Positions 1 through 12,036 of a stretch of DNA of 64,000 bases are shown in pieces. Under the pieces are notes generated by a model. That model was not told the DNA's origin. It did not search any database and worked only from the letters and a program-made list of their open reading frames with translations. The DNA comes from Ligustrum vulgare (Eukaryota; Streptophyta; Magnoliopsida; Lamiales; Oleaceae). The position numbers and the translations under genes were made by a program. The stretch spans positions 9,523,501 through 9,587,500 of the forward strand of contig OY743190.1 of assembly GCA_963555705.1 (NCBI GenBank), read 5' to 3'. Position 1 is the first letter of the stretch; each line of letters opens with the position of its first letter.

Positions 1-1
1 G

Positions 2-1617
2 TTTGTCATTGACTTGGTGCCGGGAGCTGCACCTATTTCGAAAGCCCCGTATCGCATGACACCAAAGGAATTGTAAGAATTGAAGGTTAAACTGGAAGAA
101 TTGCTAGAGAAGGGTTTTATTAGGCCGAGTGTATCTCCATGGGGAGCACATGTCCTATTTGTGAAGAAGAAGGATGGTAGCATGAGGATGTGCATTGATT
201 ACCGAGAACTTAACAAGTTGACGATAAAGAATAAGTATCCCTTGCCCAGGATCGAAGATTTGTTCGATCAATTGAAGGGAGCTGTTGTATTCTCAAAGAT
301 GGATTTAAGGTCCGGTTACCACCAGTTGAAGATCAAGTCCATTGATATACCTAAGACAGCGTTCAGAACTCGGTATGGACATTATGAATTCCCAGTGATG
401 CCATTCGGTCTCACGAACGCACCCGCAATATTTATGGACTTGATGAACCGAGTTTTTCATCAATATTTGGATCAATTTGTCATTGTCTTCATCGATGACA
501 TTTTGGTCTACTCAAGGGCTTCTGTGCAACATGGAGAACATTTGAGGATTGTACTGGAGACGCTGAGATTAGAAAAGTTGTATGCTAAATTCAAGAAATG
601 TGAGTTTTGGCTTGAAAAGATTGGTTTTCTAGGTCATATTGTTACAATCAATGGCATCAAAGTCGATCTTGATTTGTTGGCCCAGATTTATGTTAGAGAA
701 GTTGTTCGACTCCATGGTGTCCCAGCGTCCATTGTTTCAGATAGAGATCCGAGATTCACCTCGAGATTTTGGAAGAGCTTACAGAGTGCTATGGGTACTA
801 AGTTAAATTTTAGTACCGCTTACCATCCTCAGACGGACGGGCAATCAGAACGCACTATTCAGATATTAGAAGATATGCTTAGAGCCTGTGTGTTAGATCT
901 AAGCGGCAGTTGGGAGACTCACTTGCCATTAGTGGAGTTTGCTTACAACAATAGCTTTCAGGCAACCATTGGTATGGCACCATACGAAGCACTGTACGGG
1001 CGAAGATGTCGATCGCCAGTCTATTGGGATGAAGTTAGAGAGAGGAAGTTATTGGGTCCAGAATTGATTGAGAGGACAGTTGAGGCTATCGAGAAAATCA
1101 AATTGCGGATTAAAGCTGCCCAAGATAGACAAAAAAGTTATGCCGATCAAAGGAGAAAAGACTTAGAGTTTGAGATTGGAGAAAAAATGTTCTTGAAAGT
1201 AGCTCATATGAAGGGTACTATCCGTTTCGGCAAGAGAGGGAAATTAAGGCCTCGTTTTATCGGGTCATTTGAAGTATTAGAGAAAGTGGGTAATGTAGCT
1301 TATCGTTTGGCGCTGCCACCCGAGCTCTCGGCTGTACATAATATTTTTCACATCTCTTTATTAAGGAAGTACGTTCACGACCCCAGCCACGTAGTGAACT
1401 TTCAATCGATTTCGATTCAGAAGAAGTTGTCCTATGAAGAGGCACCTATGTGCATTATTGATAGAAAAGTCCATCTCTCGAGAAATAAAGAAATTTCACT
1501 AATCAAAGTCCAGTGAGGGTAAACATGGTAGCGACGAGGCTACATGGGAAAGAGAGGATGAGATTCTAGCTAAGTATCCGGACATTCTAGATCAAGTAAG
1601 TTTAAATTTCGAGGATG
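2..1617 (+). pseudogene. gypsy pol remnant: RT fused to the C-terminal half of integrase
   Basis: Frame 2 is open from base 2 apart from a TAA at 74-76. The RT is recognisable by the YRELN region, the [10 protein letters not shown] block and the FIDDIL catalytic YxDD-type motif (about 490-510). At about 670 the frame jumps from the RT segment GHIV..GIKVD directly into integrase sequence, preserving frame. The [11 protein letters not shown] block follows (about 820-852), then the GPF-like tail and the [12 protein letters not shown] block. The frame ends at a TGA (1514-1516) where a chromodomain tryptophan is expected. The rest of the chromodomain (SDEATWEREDE...) resumes in another frame up to about 1617. 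At least two nonsense codons, one frameshift and a large deletion make it non-functional. Confidence 0.9.
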
Positions 1618-1640
1618 AAATTATTTTAAGGGAGTAAAAT

Positions 1641-3593
1641 TGTAGCGACCGAGAATTTTTAAATAATATAAAATCGTTTTTTTTTTTAAAAAAAAAATGT
1701 GTCGCTAAGATTTAACCCCGATTTTTTTTTACTTTTAAATGTAAAGCGTGTTCGTCTAGTCATTGTAAAAATAAAATTTAACTTATTCCAAATCGAGTCC
1801 AATTCTCACATAATTTAAAGTATCGAACTCCTTATTATTTTAAAATCCAAATATGTAATAATTTTGAGTCCAATTTATTAAGTCCAATATTTGGCTATTT
1901 TGAGTCAAAAATTTTGTAATCCAATTTTGAATATTTTCAGTCCAATTATAAATTCTGCAGCCCAATTTCTGGCCCACCTACCAACCTAGAAAACTGTGCC
2001 CTAACCAAATTACTATTCACATTTCTCACACTCCATTCCTCACGCAGCTAGGTAAGAGTCCTCTGTTGAGCTCCATTCCTCCTCTGTTGATCTCCATTTT
2101 CAGACTTAGCTTTAAGCACCAACAGCATGACGATTTCAGAAAATCTTAAACCTCTAATCCAACCTCGAACCACCACCACCATTTTCGAGCAAGCAGCCAC
2201 AACCGACCTTCCCTGCAACATCACCACCAACCACCGTCTGTACCATAGCCCTTTCACCAAACTACAACCAAAAATCAGAACCATCAAACACCAGCCAAAG
2301 CCGTTACAAAACCACCACCGCCACCGTTCGGAACCCTTTTCCTAGTAACACCGACCCCTGTATAACACCCAATCACAACCCAAAAAACCTCAAAATCCTA
2401 ACCTCAGGCACACCCACGCCACTCGCCGCCCCTCAATGGCGGCGTTACGCCGACAGATTGTCGGCTGTGGCACCGGTGTTGCGTGGCGTGCTCTCTCTCT
2501 CTCTCTCTCTTGTTACGAAATGAGGGATTTGTTTATATATATATATTATGATTTAATTAAATGCCTGTTTTAGCCCCCCCCCCCCCCAAATTTTATAAAG
2601 CTCTTATTTTACTCCCTCAAGTTTTGAATAGTTTAATTTCAGTCCTTTTAGTTTAAATGTTTTAATTCAGTCCTTTCATTTTTAAAGATTTCTTATAATT
2701 CTGCCCCTGCAGATTTAAAGTGTTTCTAATCTGCCCCACTATTTGCAAAATATTTATTTCAGTCCCTAAACTTTTATTTTCAGTTTTAATAAATTCCAAT
2801 TGAGTCCCTAAATTTTATTTTATCATTTTTAAAACCTTAAAATTTCCTATTACTAATTCAAAACTTTATTTCACATTTTGGTTAGACGAAACGTACGGAC
2901 GATTAAGAGATTGAGGCTACTTCCCGCTCCATCTTTTTACGTGATTTGAGATAAATTGAGGTACACTCGTCCTCACTAATTTATTTATATTATAATTGCA
3001 TGTGTTATGTGGATTTATGTGATTTTATAAGCTTAATTGCATGAGACAAGAAAAGAGAATCTCTTATGAGATAGAAGAGAAATTTATGTTATGCATGTTA
3101 TAACTTATATGCTTTATTTACATAAGACAAGACAAGAGTATGTTCATATTGCACTCATTTCATGATGCTTATGACTAAGAAGAGAATGCCACTATAATAT
3201 TTGCATAATTACTTGTTCAATTATCTTGTAAATTAATTATTGGCGATGAGTCTACTGAGTATTTCTTTTGAAATGCTCACTCTGTTATTTTAACAACATT
3301 TGCAGAGTTCGGAGGTGGTGGCGAATGAGGGACAATTATGGCAAATATGAATTTTAAGTTATTTCTTTGTGAAAGTTAAGCTTATTGAAACTTGCTAATT
3401 CTACTTGTTGAGATATTGAAATTTTATGGAATGTTTTCAAGTGGATGTATTTAAATTTGAGCTACCGTCGCAAATTTTCCAAATGAATGTAATGTTTTAA
3501 AATTCAGTTTATTTCCGCAATATTTTTCATTAAAGAGCTAGTTTTAAAAAGATGAAGTGGCGACCCGAGTTTTAAGGAACTCGAGGTGTCACA
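1641..3593 (+). repeat. 3' LTR of the gypsy element
   Basis: It begins TGTAGCGACC directly after a purine-rich tract and ends ...GGTGTCACA, giving TG...CA ends and a rough terminal inverted repeat. The length is about 1.95 kb. Inside are a CT microsatellite (about 2490-2510), a 14-base C run (2574-2587) and stretches rich in CCACCA. The open frames at 2048-2345 are low-complexity and I do not consider them genes. No second LTR is in the window to confirm the borders. Confidence 0.8.
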
Positions 3594-4235
3594 GCAATAA
3601 CCTCGTAACTTGTTGGAGATGGCTTCCGAAAGAAATATGGTTAATCTATTCCCTAGAACCGGATTGGGATATTAAACCGAACATGTTGCATGCCAAAAAT
3701 TCATTAGAGAAAAAGAAAACCGAGATTCAGTGATGAATTCCAAATAATCACAAGGTTAATCCAAATTCAAGCATAAGAGACCAACAAAAATGGAATTTTC
3801 CCCTTCGATGAATCGGTGCCATTGTTGAGATTGTACAAACACTGAACCAAATATCGATTTTTTATTCAGATCAGTATAGAATGGGGATATCAAACCTGGT
3901 GAAGCTTTGAAAATTTATTGCTGATTTCCCCTAATTTTGCCATCGTTGAGTGGTCGATCGACTTGCAATTTGTTGGAGTCAGGGATTCGACCATCAATAG
4001 GTTTATTACAAACCTCTTTGATTTTTCAATTTCTTCTGCTGGATCAAAGATCCTTTTCCCATCAAGATACATTTTTTTCCAGGTCTTGTTTTAGGATTTT
4101 TGGAATTTCAATTGATAGAAAATAGCTCCAAAGGTCTTGTTAACCAAAAAAAAAAAAAGGGAAAAATTCATAAATAACTAGATATTTTAAAATAATTGAA
4201 GAAATACTAGATAACTATTTATATATTACCTATAC
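3594..4235. other. unassigned sequence between gypsy LTR and hAT element
   Basis: No recognisable gene. A minus-strand frame (3890-4072) has fairly coding-like composition (charged, no homopolymers) and could be a fragment of a host exon, but I recognise no family. An A-rich stretch lies at 4146-4160. Confidence 0.4.
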
Positions 4236-5067
4236 CAGGGGCGGAACTGGCCTTGGAATGGGGTCCGCTCAAGCCAACTAGAGAATTTTGAAATTTTTGA
4301 AGTTAAATTTGGGTACCCATTTCAGTTGATCAATTATCCAAGCAAAGCCCACTACAATCCTAGTTAATTTTAGGTGCCCATTTCAGATTTAATATTGCTT
4401 ATTAATTGTTTTGAGTGTTAAATATGTTGATTAATTTATTTAAGTTATTTAGGGTTTATCTATAATTAGAGATTTTTGTGGTAGTTAATTTATGTGTTAT
4501 AAAATGGTTTGTTTATCTAGATTTTTTGTGGTAGACTGATAATTTTATTATTAAAGGCTTACTTAGTTTTTTGTGATAGTTAATTTTTTGATTTATTTTA
4601 ACACTTGATTTTTGTGACGATAATTTGTTAATTGAATTTTGTACAATACATATTCTTACAAATTGATTAGTATACTAAAAAGAAATACTTTTCATTACTT
4701 TAATAAGAAAGATGATGTTGGATCATTAAATATTCCAAATGTTCCACAAGAAACTCCAAATTGCACTTGGAATTGATACAGATGTCATCGTTGATAAGCT
4801 TTATCGGGTGGTGGCTAGGAGGATGCATCACAAGTAACACCTCAAAATATTTTGAACAACACATTTGTGGTGCTTTTTTTAGCTTTTAGATAATTGACAT
4901 TTAAGTAAAATTATTTTGTTATATAAATTTGAAGCTTGAATTATTATTATTTTTTGGCTTGGAAAAGAAATGTCAGGGGCGGACCCCCGGGAGGGGGGGG
5001 GGGTGCTCCCCTTCCACCCCATATTTTCCCTAGCACACTACGTTTATATATCCTGGTTCCGTCCCTG
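4236..5067. mobile_element. non-autonomous hAT element (832 bp)
   Basis: Terminal inverted repeats CAGGGGCGGAACTGG (left) and, read inward from the right, CAGGGACGGAACCAGG. It is flanked by an 8-bp duplication with one mismatch, acctatac (4228-4235) and gcctatac (5068-5075). Both are hallmarks of hAT transposons. The AT-rich interior has no intact transposase. A second copy of the terminal motif, CAGGGGCGGACCC, lies inside at 4974, so the last 94 bp could form its own foldback. Confidence 0.85.
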
Positions 5068-5075
5068 GCCTATAC

Positions 5076-6334
5076 TACATAATATTTAAAAGTATATCAA
5101 AATTACTGACTTCTCTAATTACTCTTATTTTTATTAACTAAATTAAAACAGTGTCCAATGATCACACCCTCCATTAATTTGCATAGTGTTGGTGTATATT
5201 ATTATGGCTATGGAATGAAAATTCATTTATTTTATGGCTGCATATTACAAGCTGTCTTGTATAAGGAGAATCTATTCTCTATAAATTATTCAAAAGATGC
5301 ATCATGTAATCTACAAACAACAAATATTTAATTTCACATTGCATTAAACGATATCAATTTAGAAATATTAGTTTGATATGTAATCTTGACGAAGTCGTGA
5401 ATTATATATTTTTCAATGGATTTTAAATTTTTTCCAAATGTATGCTAAAATTAATTAAATATTGAATCAACTATCACAATAAAGGGCAACGATTTTTCAG
5501 TTAATACATATTTGCATTGATAGCAAAATCATTTATATATACATAGAAGAATGACAAGAAATCTATTCCTTCTATCTATTGATTCTATCGATGTAACACT
5601 CTTTGGTTTATAAACTGGTTTATTTATGATTTTGAGGTAAAAAGTAGTGGTTGAAAATTGGAAAGAGAAAAATGTGTGATTAAAAAGTGGTTTGAAAAAT
5701 TATGTGATTTATAAACTGATTTATAAACCAGAAAAAGTACCGTTACGAAACAAAGGCTAAATTATGTACACTTTAGTCTGACATCTCAATTCATGGACGA
5801 TTCTTGATGCTATGTCCGTGATTCCTAGAGAACTGGATATGTTGCTTAGTCTTGCAATTCAATTTTGAGTAGTGACCATCCATTAAGTGATGAATTTCTT
5901 CCCACAAGCCATTAGAATTTTGTTTGACTTGGTTTACCTGTCCACTAATTTGTTCTTAGTGCAGCAACAAGCAGAAGCCTATACAGAGCCAACCAAGAGA
6001 ATTGACAATAACATCGAATTTAAGTATATAATTACATGAATAAAAAAACCAATCTAGAAAACAATGCCGGGTGAGGATGAGAAAAGAGGCTCTGAGTGCG
6101 TAGGAGTTCTAAAAGAAAAGTCTGTCTTACGAATTCCAACTAAATGACATACGGCAGAGCAATAACATCAGCAGACTCGATTGATACTGCATCCATACCT
6201 CCTTCATCTACTAATTAGGGTTTCGATTTCAACATGATAATTATGAAAAAAAAATAATACTGGTTGTGATTTGAAGATTAGGATGGAAAAGAAGGAAGAA
6301 AATTTTGAAGATTTGAGATGTGCAAAATGCTTGA
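5076..6334. other. AT-rich intergenic sequence with a MITE-like foldback
   Basis: No gene seen. At about 5591-5735 a foldback begins TTTGGTTTATAAACTGG and ends with an inverted relative (TTTATAAACCAGA), consistent with a short MITE. The remainder is unassigned. Confidence 0.4.
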
Positions 6335-7500
6335 AATAAAGTTACAATTGTAATTAATTACAAAACCTGATTCTGATTTTAAAAAAAAAAAACTAATTTT
6401 GATAATTATTTTGATACTTGTGTAATTAGTTACAAATTACCTGATTACAAAAAATTTTAAACATAAATGTGTGTAATTGCGAAGATGATGGTGGTGGTCG
6501 TGGTGAGATAACAATTAAAATTATATATGTAATTAATTACAAATTGAAATAAAATTACAATTTTATTTCCAACGGTGGTCCGACGATGATGATTGTGTCA
6601 GTGGATGATTACAAATTATACTAACGTAATTAATCGTAAATGACACTATATTTTACTAATTCATAAGTTACAATTGTTGTTACTAAGGTGAATGTAATTA
6701 ATTTTAGCAAAAAAAGATTCATGTTTTACAAATTCATTAGTTACAATTGTAATTAATTACCAAATTGAAATAAAGTTAAAATTGTAATTAGTTACAAAAT
6801 TGAAAGAAATTTATAAGTTATAATTCATTATAGAATGTAAGTAAGTTACAATTTTATTAATTGCAAAATTAAAATAAAATTAGAATTGTAATTCATTACA
6901 GAATGTAATTAAGTTGTAACTACAGTTGTAACTTGTAATTAAGGTGAATGTAATTAATTAAAAATTTTAACTAATTAAATTAATTTCAGCAAAAAAAATT
7001 TAAAAAAAATCACGTTTTACAAAATTCATTAGTTACAATTGTAATTAATCGCATAATTGAAATAAAGTTACAATTGTAATTAAATACAATTTGTGACTAA
7101 TTTAATTAATTTTAAAAGAAAGAAAAATGAATTTCGAGTGACTTGTAATACATACAAGTAAGTTACAATAGTAATTAATTAGTTATATTTGTAATTGATT
7201 ACAAAATTGAAATTAATTTACAATTGTAATTAATTACAATATGTATATTACAGAATGCAATTAAGTAATAATTGTAATTAATTATAAATTGTAAATAATT
7301 CAAATAATCTTAAAATAAAAATGAAATCTCGAGTGACTTGAAATATACAATTATAATTAACTTGCACTTGTAATTAATTCAATTATTTCATCAATTAAAC
7401 TTGTCATGTTTTTCATTTTTTTGTAAATTCATTAGTTACAATTATAATTATAAATATAATTAACTTTAATTTGTAACTAGTTCAATTATCATTATAAATA
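6335..7500. repeat. degenerate array built on GTTACAATTGTAATTAATTAC
   Basis: Roughly 1.1 kb in which the words TTACAATTGTAAT, GTAATTAATTAC and AAATTGAAATAAAGTTAC recur many times in irregular order with drift. The core words are palindromic or near-palindromic (ACAATTGT, GTAATTAATTAC), so the array has strong cruciform potential. No coding frame. I cannot fix a single period by eye. It may be an old satellite or the interior of an AT-rich DNA element. Confidence 0.65.
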
Positions 7501-8211
7501 ATTCTCCTATTAGGGGAGAGATTTTTCCAATTTCTTTTTATCAAATAATGTTAAAACAACCTCCCAACTAGCATTAAAAAAATATAAATGTCCTGAAAAA
7601 TTCAGCCAATTAGTGTAGCACGTTGTAAAATTTTATCCGAAAATGACAGAACTATCCTAAAAATGCTTCTCTGTGAATTGACAAATAATGTTATTAAGTG
7701 GGCATATATATATATATATATATGATTTATTGTTGTAGAGTCAAAGAAGGAAAATGATGAATATAACTAAAAGCAGATGTGATCCCCACCTAATAGGGGA
7801 GAAAATGCATTTTTCCTTCAAAGTTGTGCGCCCAATGGTGTGGATCACTGTAGATCCGAAAATTGACTAATTACCTGATTTTAGAAATATGTTATATTTT
7901 CTTAAAATATTTTTTGAAATATCTTTTGTTTAAAAATAGAGTCATTAAAGTTTTGTATTTGTATACTTAACTCAAAAATATATCCATCAACAAGACAATT
8001 CTCTAAATCATTTTTTTATTACATTCATTTTCTCTCTCCACTTTTCAATTACATATTTTACCTCGAAAACAAAAAAAAAAAAAAATTATTTTTAAATACA
8101 AAACTTTTAACAAACAAGTTTTCGTCCATGTCATATTCCCCTATAAGGATAAAATGAGTTGGGTGAAATGATTTTATTTTGACAAAGAAATGACTTTCAA
8201 TTCAAAATATT
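7501..8211. other. unassigned AT-rich sequence
   Basis: A TA dinucleotide run sits at about 7707-7724. Nothing resembling a gene or a bounded repeat was seen. Confidence 0.4.
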
Positions 8212-8331
8212 ATGACTAAACTCCCATGCAGAAGATCGCTATACGATTTGGAAGAAGATTCTCCCAAAGCCCTTTCTTCGAATGCTATCTCCCTGGTGAA
8301 CGCAACCAAAACCTTTAGCCTTACCATAATG

Positions 8332-8612
8332 TGTAGCATTTACATTTTACTCCATCAACATTTACTATCGGATTTTGTAGGTCACAAAATCACATGTAAA
8401 AATTGCAAAGAATTAACTCCTTCGACCAATTGCAATAAATTTTGTCAACCGTAGTATAAGATATTCTAATGCGGGTATTTTCATAAATCTATCTTGTTAT
8501 TTAATATCAATAGCATTTACATCATCATCATCATCATTTTCTAGGTCACAAAATTAAATTAAATGTAAAAATAGTAAAGAATTAACTCCTTGTACCAATT
8601 GGAATAAATATT
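8332..8612. repeat. diverged direct duplication of about 100 bp
   Basis: The block at 8332-8437 (TAGCATTTACA ... GGTCACAAAAT ... AAAGAATTAACTCCTT ... CCAATTG.AATAAAT) recurs at 8510-8612 with substitutions and an ATC microsatellite insertion. The short plus-strand frame crossing the first copy (8212-8454) has no recognisable domain. Confidence 0.6.
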
Positions 8613-10579
8613 CAGTGCTTTTGGCTAGTAAGAGAAGATGGGCTTTATTTTGGCAGTAGATACTTTCCCGACCCCGTCACCGTGTTCAAAAAATATGACT
8701 GGGCTTGAAATGAATGTGTCCGATCCTATCTATTGTTTACGTCAATATATTTGGGTCATTTGACAATTTGAAAATAAAATTACATTTTTTATCATCATAT
8801 GTCATGATAGAGAGTTCTTGGTACCAAAACGAAGCTCTAATGTATTTCGTTACAACATTATGTTTGAATTGTAAATTTTGATAATCAAGGTAAATGGTAT
8901 GGCTCGTCAAAGTAGGATATTTAAAACTATACTTTTGAAACTTTCGGTAAAGGGTCATCTTTTAAAACTTGCAGTTAAACTTATAAATCGATTTCATATT
9001 CTCGAAGTTCGTTTCGAGTTACATGTTAGACATGTCGAGCGTCTCGAAAATGAGCGCGTGACTCCTCTTTGTAGCAAATAAATATATAAATTTTATTATC
9101 TTATTCCTATGTTGTTTTCCACGACAAATCAATTAAAACTCTATTTGACGTCGAATGGGTCCCAACTAAAGTGAATAAATGAATATAATAGTAGGACGTG
9201 TTTTCGGGCGTTACTATGCTTTAACATTTAGAAAATATTTCAATTACTTAATCCTTGTCCAACCCCATTTTTCTAAAACTCATTTTTTCCCAAACTTATT
9301 TTCGCCGGCAAGTTTCATAGGGTCCAATCCAAACTTTTCTCTGTTTTTTTGTAATACTAATTTTTGTTTTAACTTTTACGTGCTTTATTGAAGTTTTAGG
9401 GTCAAATTACACATTTACCTAAAGTTGGGACTTAACTTGCAGTTTACAAAAGTTGAACTTTAAACCTATTTCCCAAACCTATGCACGATCTCCCTCATTT
9501 TTTTCTCAACTCTTTCACACTCTCTGAAATCATCAAGACATTATGCTGACCCTAAACATAATTCATCAACACTTGCAGTTTAACATAGAATTAGATAACT
9601 TCATGACACTACAAATTCATTAAGAACACCCTTTCTTCATGACATTAACAAATACTAAACCACTCAGAGGATCTTGGGACCTAAAATCTCTTTGTTTTAC
9701 AAATCAATCCCCGTGCATTCAATCAACAGAACTGAAAAAAAAAAAAAAATTCTCATCCGAGTAAGAAATCTCCAGATAGCTCAAAAAAACTGAAAAAAAT
9801 TCCAAATGCAAATCCCACACACACTAACAAAAATTTCCAACAAAAGTCAGACATTTGTAGCAACCTCTCCGTTAACTGAATGTTCACCAACTACCCTTTA
9901 TGCATTTCAAATACAGATCACGGGCACCAGTATATAGAATTCGAAGTGTTCATCCATGTTCATTCAATGAAAATAAAAATAAAAATAAAAATAAAAAATC
10001 GAAGTAGTACAAAATGCACAAAAATATAGCACCGAATAGACCCAACAAACTGCGAAATCGAAACTTGTACGAGAAATCGAAACTTGTGGGCTCCACCCCC
10101 CTCCATGTGAGGAGGGGGTCACCTCGGGGGTAAGCTCCGAGATGCTTGTATCATAATCCTTGTATTTTTTTTGTCTGAATTGTCTATTAACAATTTTTCT
10201 CCAAGCTGACCTACATCCACGTCGAATGGTGCTCACGTTAAAAAATGAGCTTGACGCTCATGTGATCAGGATTGATGTAAATTATTATGTACACTTAAAA
10301 AATTCTCTTGTATTATTACTCGTGTTTTGACTTTTCAAACAATTCTATAGTTTCATTATTGTATATTTTCCATGTGCCTTTGTTTCTAGTTTCTTTGCAG
10401 GGTTCAATTCAAAATTGCTCGAATCTATGAATTATGTAACAAGAAGAAATTCCATCAAGGTAAAAAAAAAATGATTTAAATAGATCATTTTCTATCTTTT
10501 GCAAACAATTGTCGAGAATTATAACTTCTAGTTCTAGATTATTCTAAATTAATATGTCAATCACATTCGCACTTACATT
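8613..10579. other. intergenic sequence without a recognised gene
   Basis: AT-rich. A short perfect hairpin with stem CCCCCTCC/GGAGGGGG lies at about 10097-10118. A minus-strand frame starting at 10236 has some coding-like composition but ends in an (AAAAAT)n tract at 9967-9996 and has no recognised domain. Confidence 0.4.
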
Positions 10580-10990
10580 TGATTTATAGTATATTTGACA
10601 ATACGTTTAAAAACAATTGTTTATAAATGTGTGTTATAAATAACATCATATTAACATATTATTTATTTTTTGAAAAGTAAAAAATGATGGATGAGAATTT
10701 TTTACAAATCAAAACTATTGACTTTTTAAAAAATAGTCAAATGAGATGTCACGTGGTCATTTATAAATAAAATTTATAAATAAGGCATGTTTGGTGGCCC
10801 ACATTCAAAATAAAATATGTGGTTGAAAAGTTGTTAAAAAATGTGTGAAATTAAAAAGTAATTTGAAAAATGTGTTTATAAAATTTTTATCGAACACATT
10901 GTAAATGTTTCCAAACAAAGGCCCTATTTGACAAACTGTATATAAATAGCATCGGAACAATATATTATTGGTTGGGTTTTTTGAAAAGGA
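10580..10990. repeat. cluster of MITE-like foldbacks
   Basis: Two or three short units with words such as TTTGACAA, TTTATAAATA and GAAAAGTAAAAAATGATGGATGA lie side by side. The unit at about 10793-10922 starts GGCATGTTTGGT and ends CCAAACAAAGGCC, an imperfect inverted repeat. A relative containing AAAAGTAAAAATGATGGACG occurs at 50985-51003. No host duplication could be fixed. Confidence 0.45.
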
Positions 10991-10993
10991 AAA

Positions 10994-11140
10994 ATGGTGG
11001 ATGAAAAATCTTCGACCAGTTCCGCTTCCGCTGCTCCGCTCGAACTGTTCCGTTCCGTGATCAGTTATGTCGACTCCAACTTAGTACTGACCAACTGGAA
11101 TCAAACCTCCAACTCCGAGCCGCCTGATTTGAGGACTGAG
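10994..11140 (+). CDS. possible orphan first coding exon, function unknown
   Basis: An ATG at 10994 opens 49 codons rich in Ser, Leu and Asn (MVDEKSSTSSASAAPLELFR at the start). It ends exactly on a codon at ...CTGAG followed by GTATAT, a usable splice donor. The exon is much richer in GC and in non-AT codons than its surroundings, which is why I call it. No downstream exon could be recognised: the next sequence is repetitive and a Harbinger-type element starts at 11545. It may be the remnant of a gene cut off by transposon insertion. No family recognised. Confidence 0.35.
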
Positions 11141-11510
11141 GTATATTGGGATTTGGGTAGTTCAAAATTTTGAATCATTTAAATCTCAACAATGAGCACA
11201 TTGGATAGTTTATGATTTGAGGTATATTGCTATGATTTGGGTAGTTCGAAATTTTGAGTACTTTAAATTTCAATAATGAGCACATTGGATAGTTTAGATG
11301 AATATGATTTGAGGTTTTTTAATTGATTCGATTAATCTGATTTTAGGTCTTGAGCAATGAGCATATTGGTTAGCTTGAATTATTTAAATTTTAATGAATC
11401 TGTTTTGTGGTTTTTGAGCACATTGATCATTTTAGATTAATTTGATTTGAGATTTTTTAATTGATTTGATTAATCTGATTTTAGGTTTTGAGCAATGAGC
11501 ATATTGGTCT
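11141..11510. repeat. imperfect tandem duplications
   Basis: The segment at 11150-11218 is repeated at 11236-11300 (GATTTGGGTAGTTC.AAATTTTGA ... AATGAGCACATTGGATAGTTTA). The segment at 11317-11371 is repeated at 11455-11508 (TTTTTAATTGATT.GATTAATC ... GAGCAATGAGCATATTGGT). All copies are AT-rich and non-coding. Confidence 0.65.
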
Positions 11511-12036
11511 TCTACTTATATTGATGCATATGTACATGTATTAAGGCCATCTCCAATGCAGCGCTGCACGTGGTCCAACGTAGCACCATTTTGCTTGGCA
11601 AAATGGTGCTGTTGAACAGTGCACTGTTCAGTATACTGTTGGTGAGGTATCTGATTTTCTACAATTTTTTTTTTTTTTTTTTTGGTTCCTTAATTTTAAT
11701 TTACGGTTTTTTTGTCCCTATTTCATTCTTTTTCTCCATTTGGTCTCTACACTCTTGTTTAGTTTGATTAAAAAAAGTGATGTATATTTGAGGTTGTCCA
11801 TTAATTTTCCTAGTTCAATAAATTGTAGTGTTTTATTTTTTTATTCAAATGTTTTATATTTTTAATATAGTGACAAATAGAAAATTTTGACAATAAAATA
11901 TAACACATTAAAATATGATAAACGGATGCGACTACAAAGATGATGAAAATTTTGAAATAACTGGACGAAACTAAATTTAAATTAGACCACATCACAAACA
12001 ATAAAATAAGCATTTCATGACACGCGATAGTTGTTT

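Larger units (their letters stand above)
1..3593 (+). mobile_element. Ty3/gypsy chromovirus, 5' part outside the window, internally deleted
   Basis: A plus-strand Ty3/gypsy element enters from the left edge. It shows the end of protease/start of reverse transcriptase, the RT core, then the second half of integrase and a broken chromodomain. RNase H and the integrase N-terminus are missing. A purine-rich tract at 1626-1640 is followed by a TG...CA LTR (1641-3593). The presumed 5-bp target duplication after the LTR would be gcaat (3594-3598), but its partner lies outside the window. The chromodomain-like tail suggests a Tekay/Del-type chromovirus; that lineage call is an inference. Confidence 0.9.

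Noticed and set aside
2048..2345. Open frames on both strands in the gypsy LTR
   Set aside because: Low-complexity CCACCA-rich LTR sequence, no domain, located between firm LTR borders.
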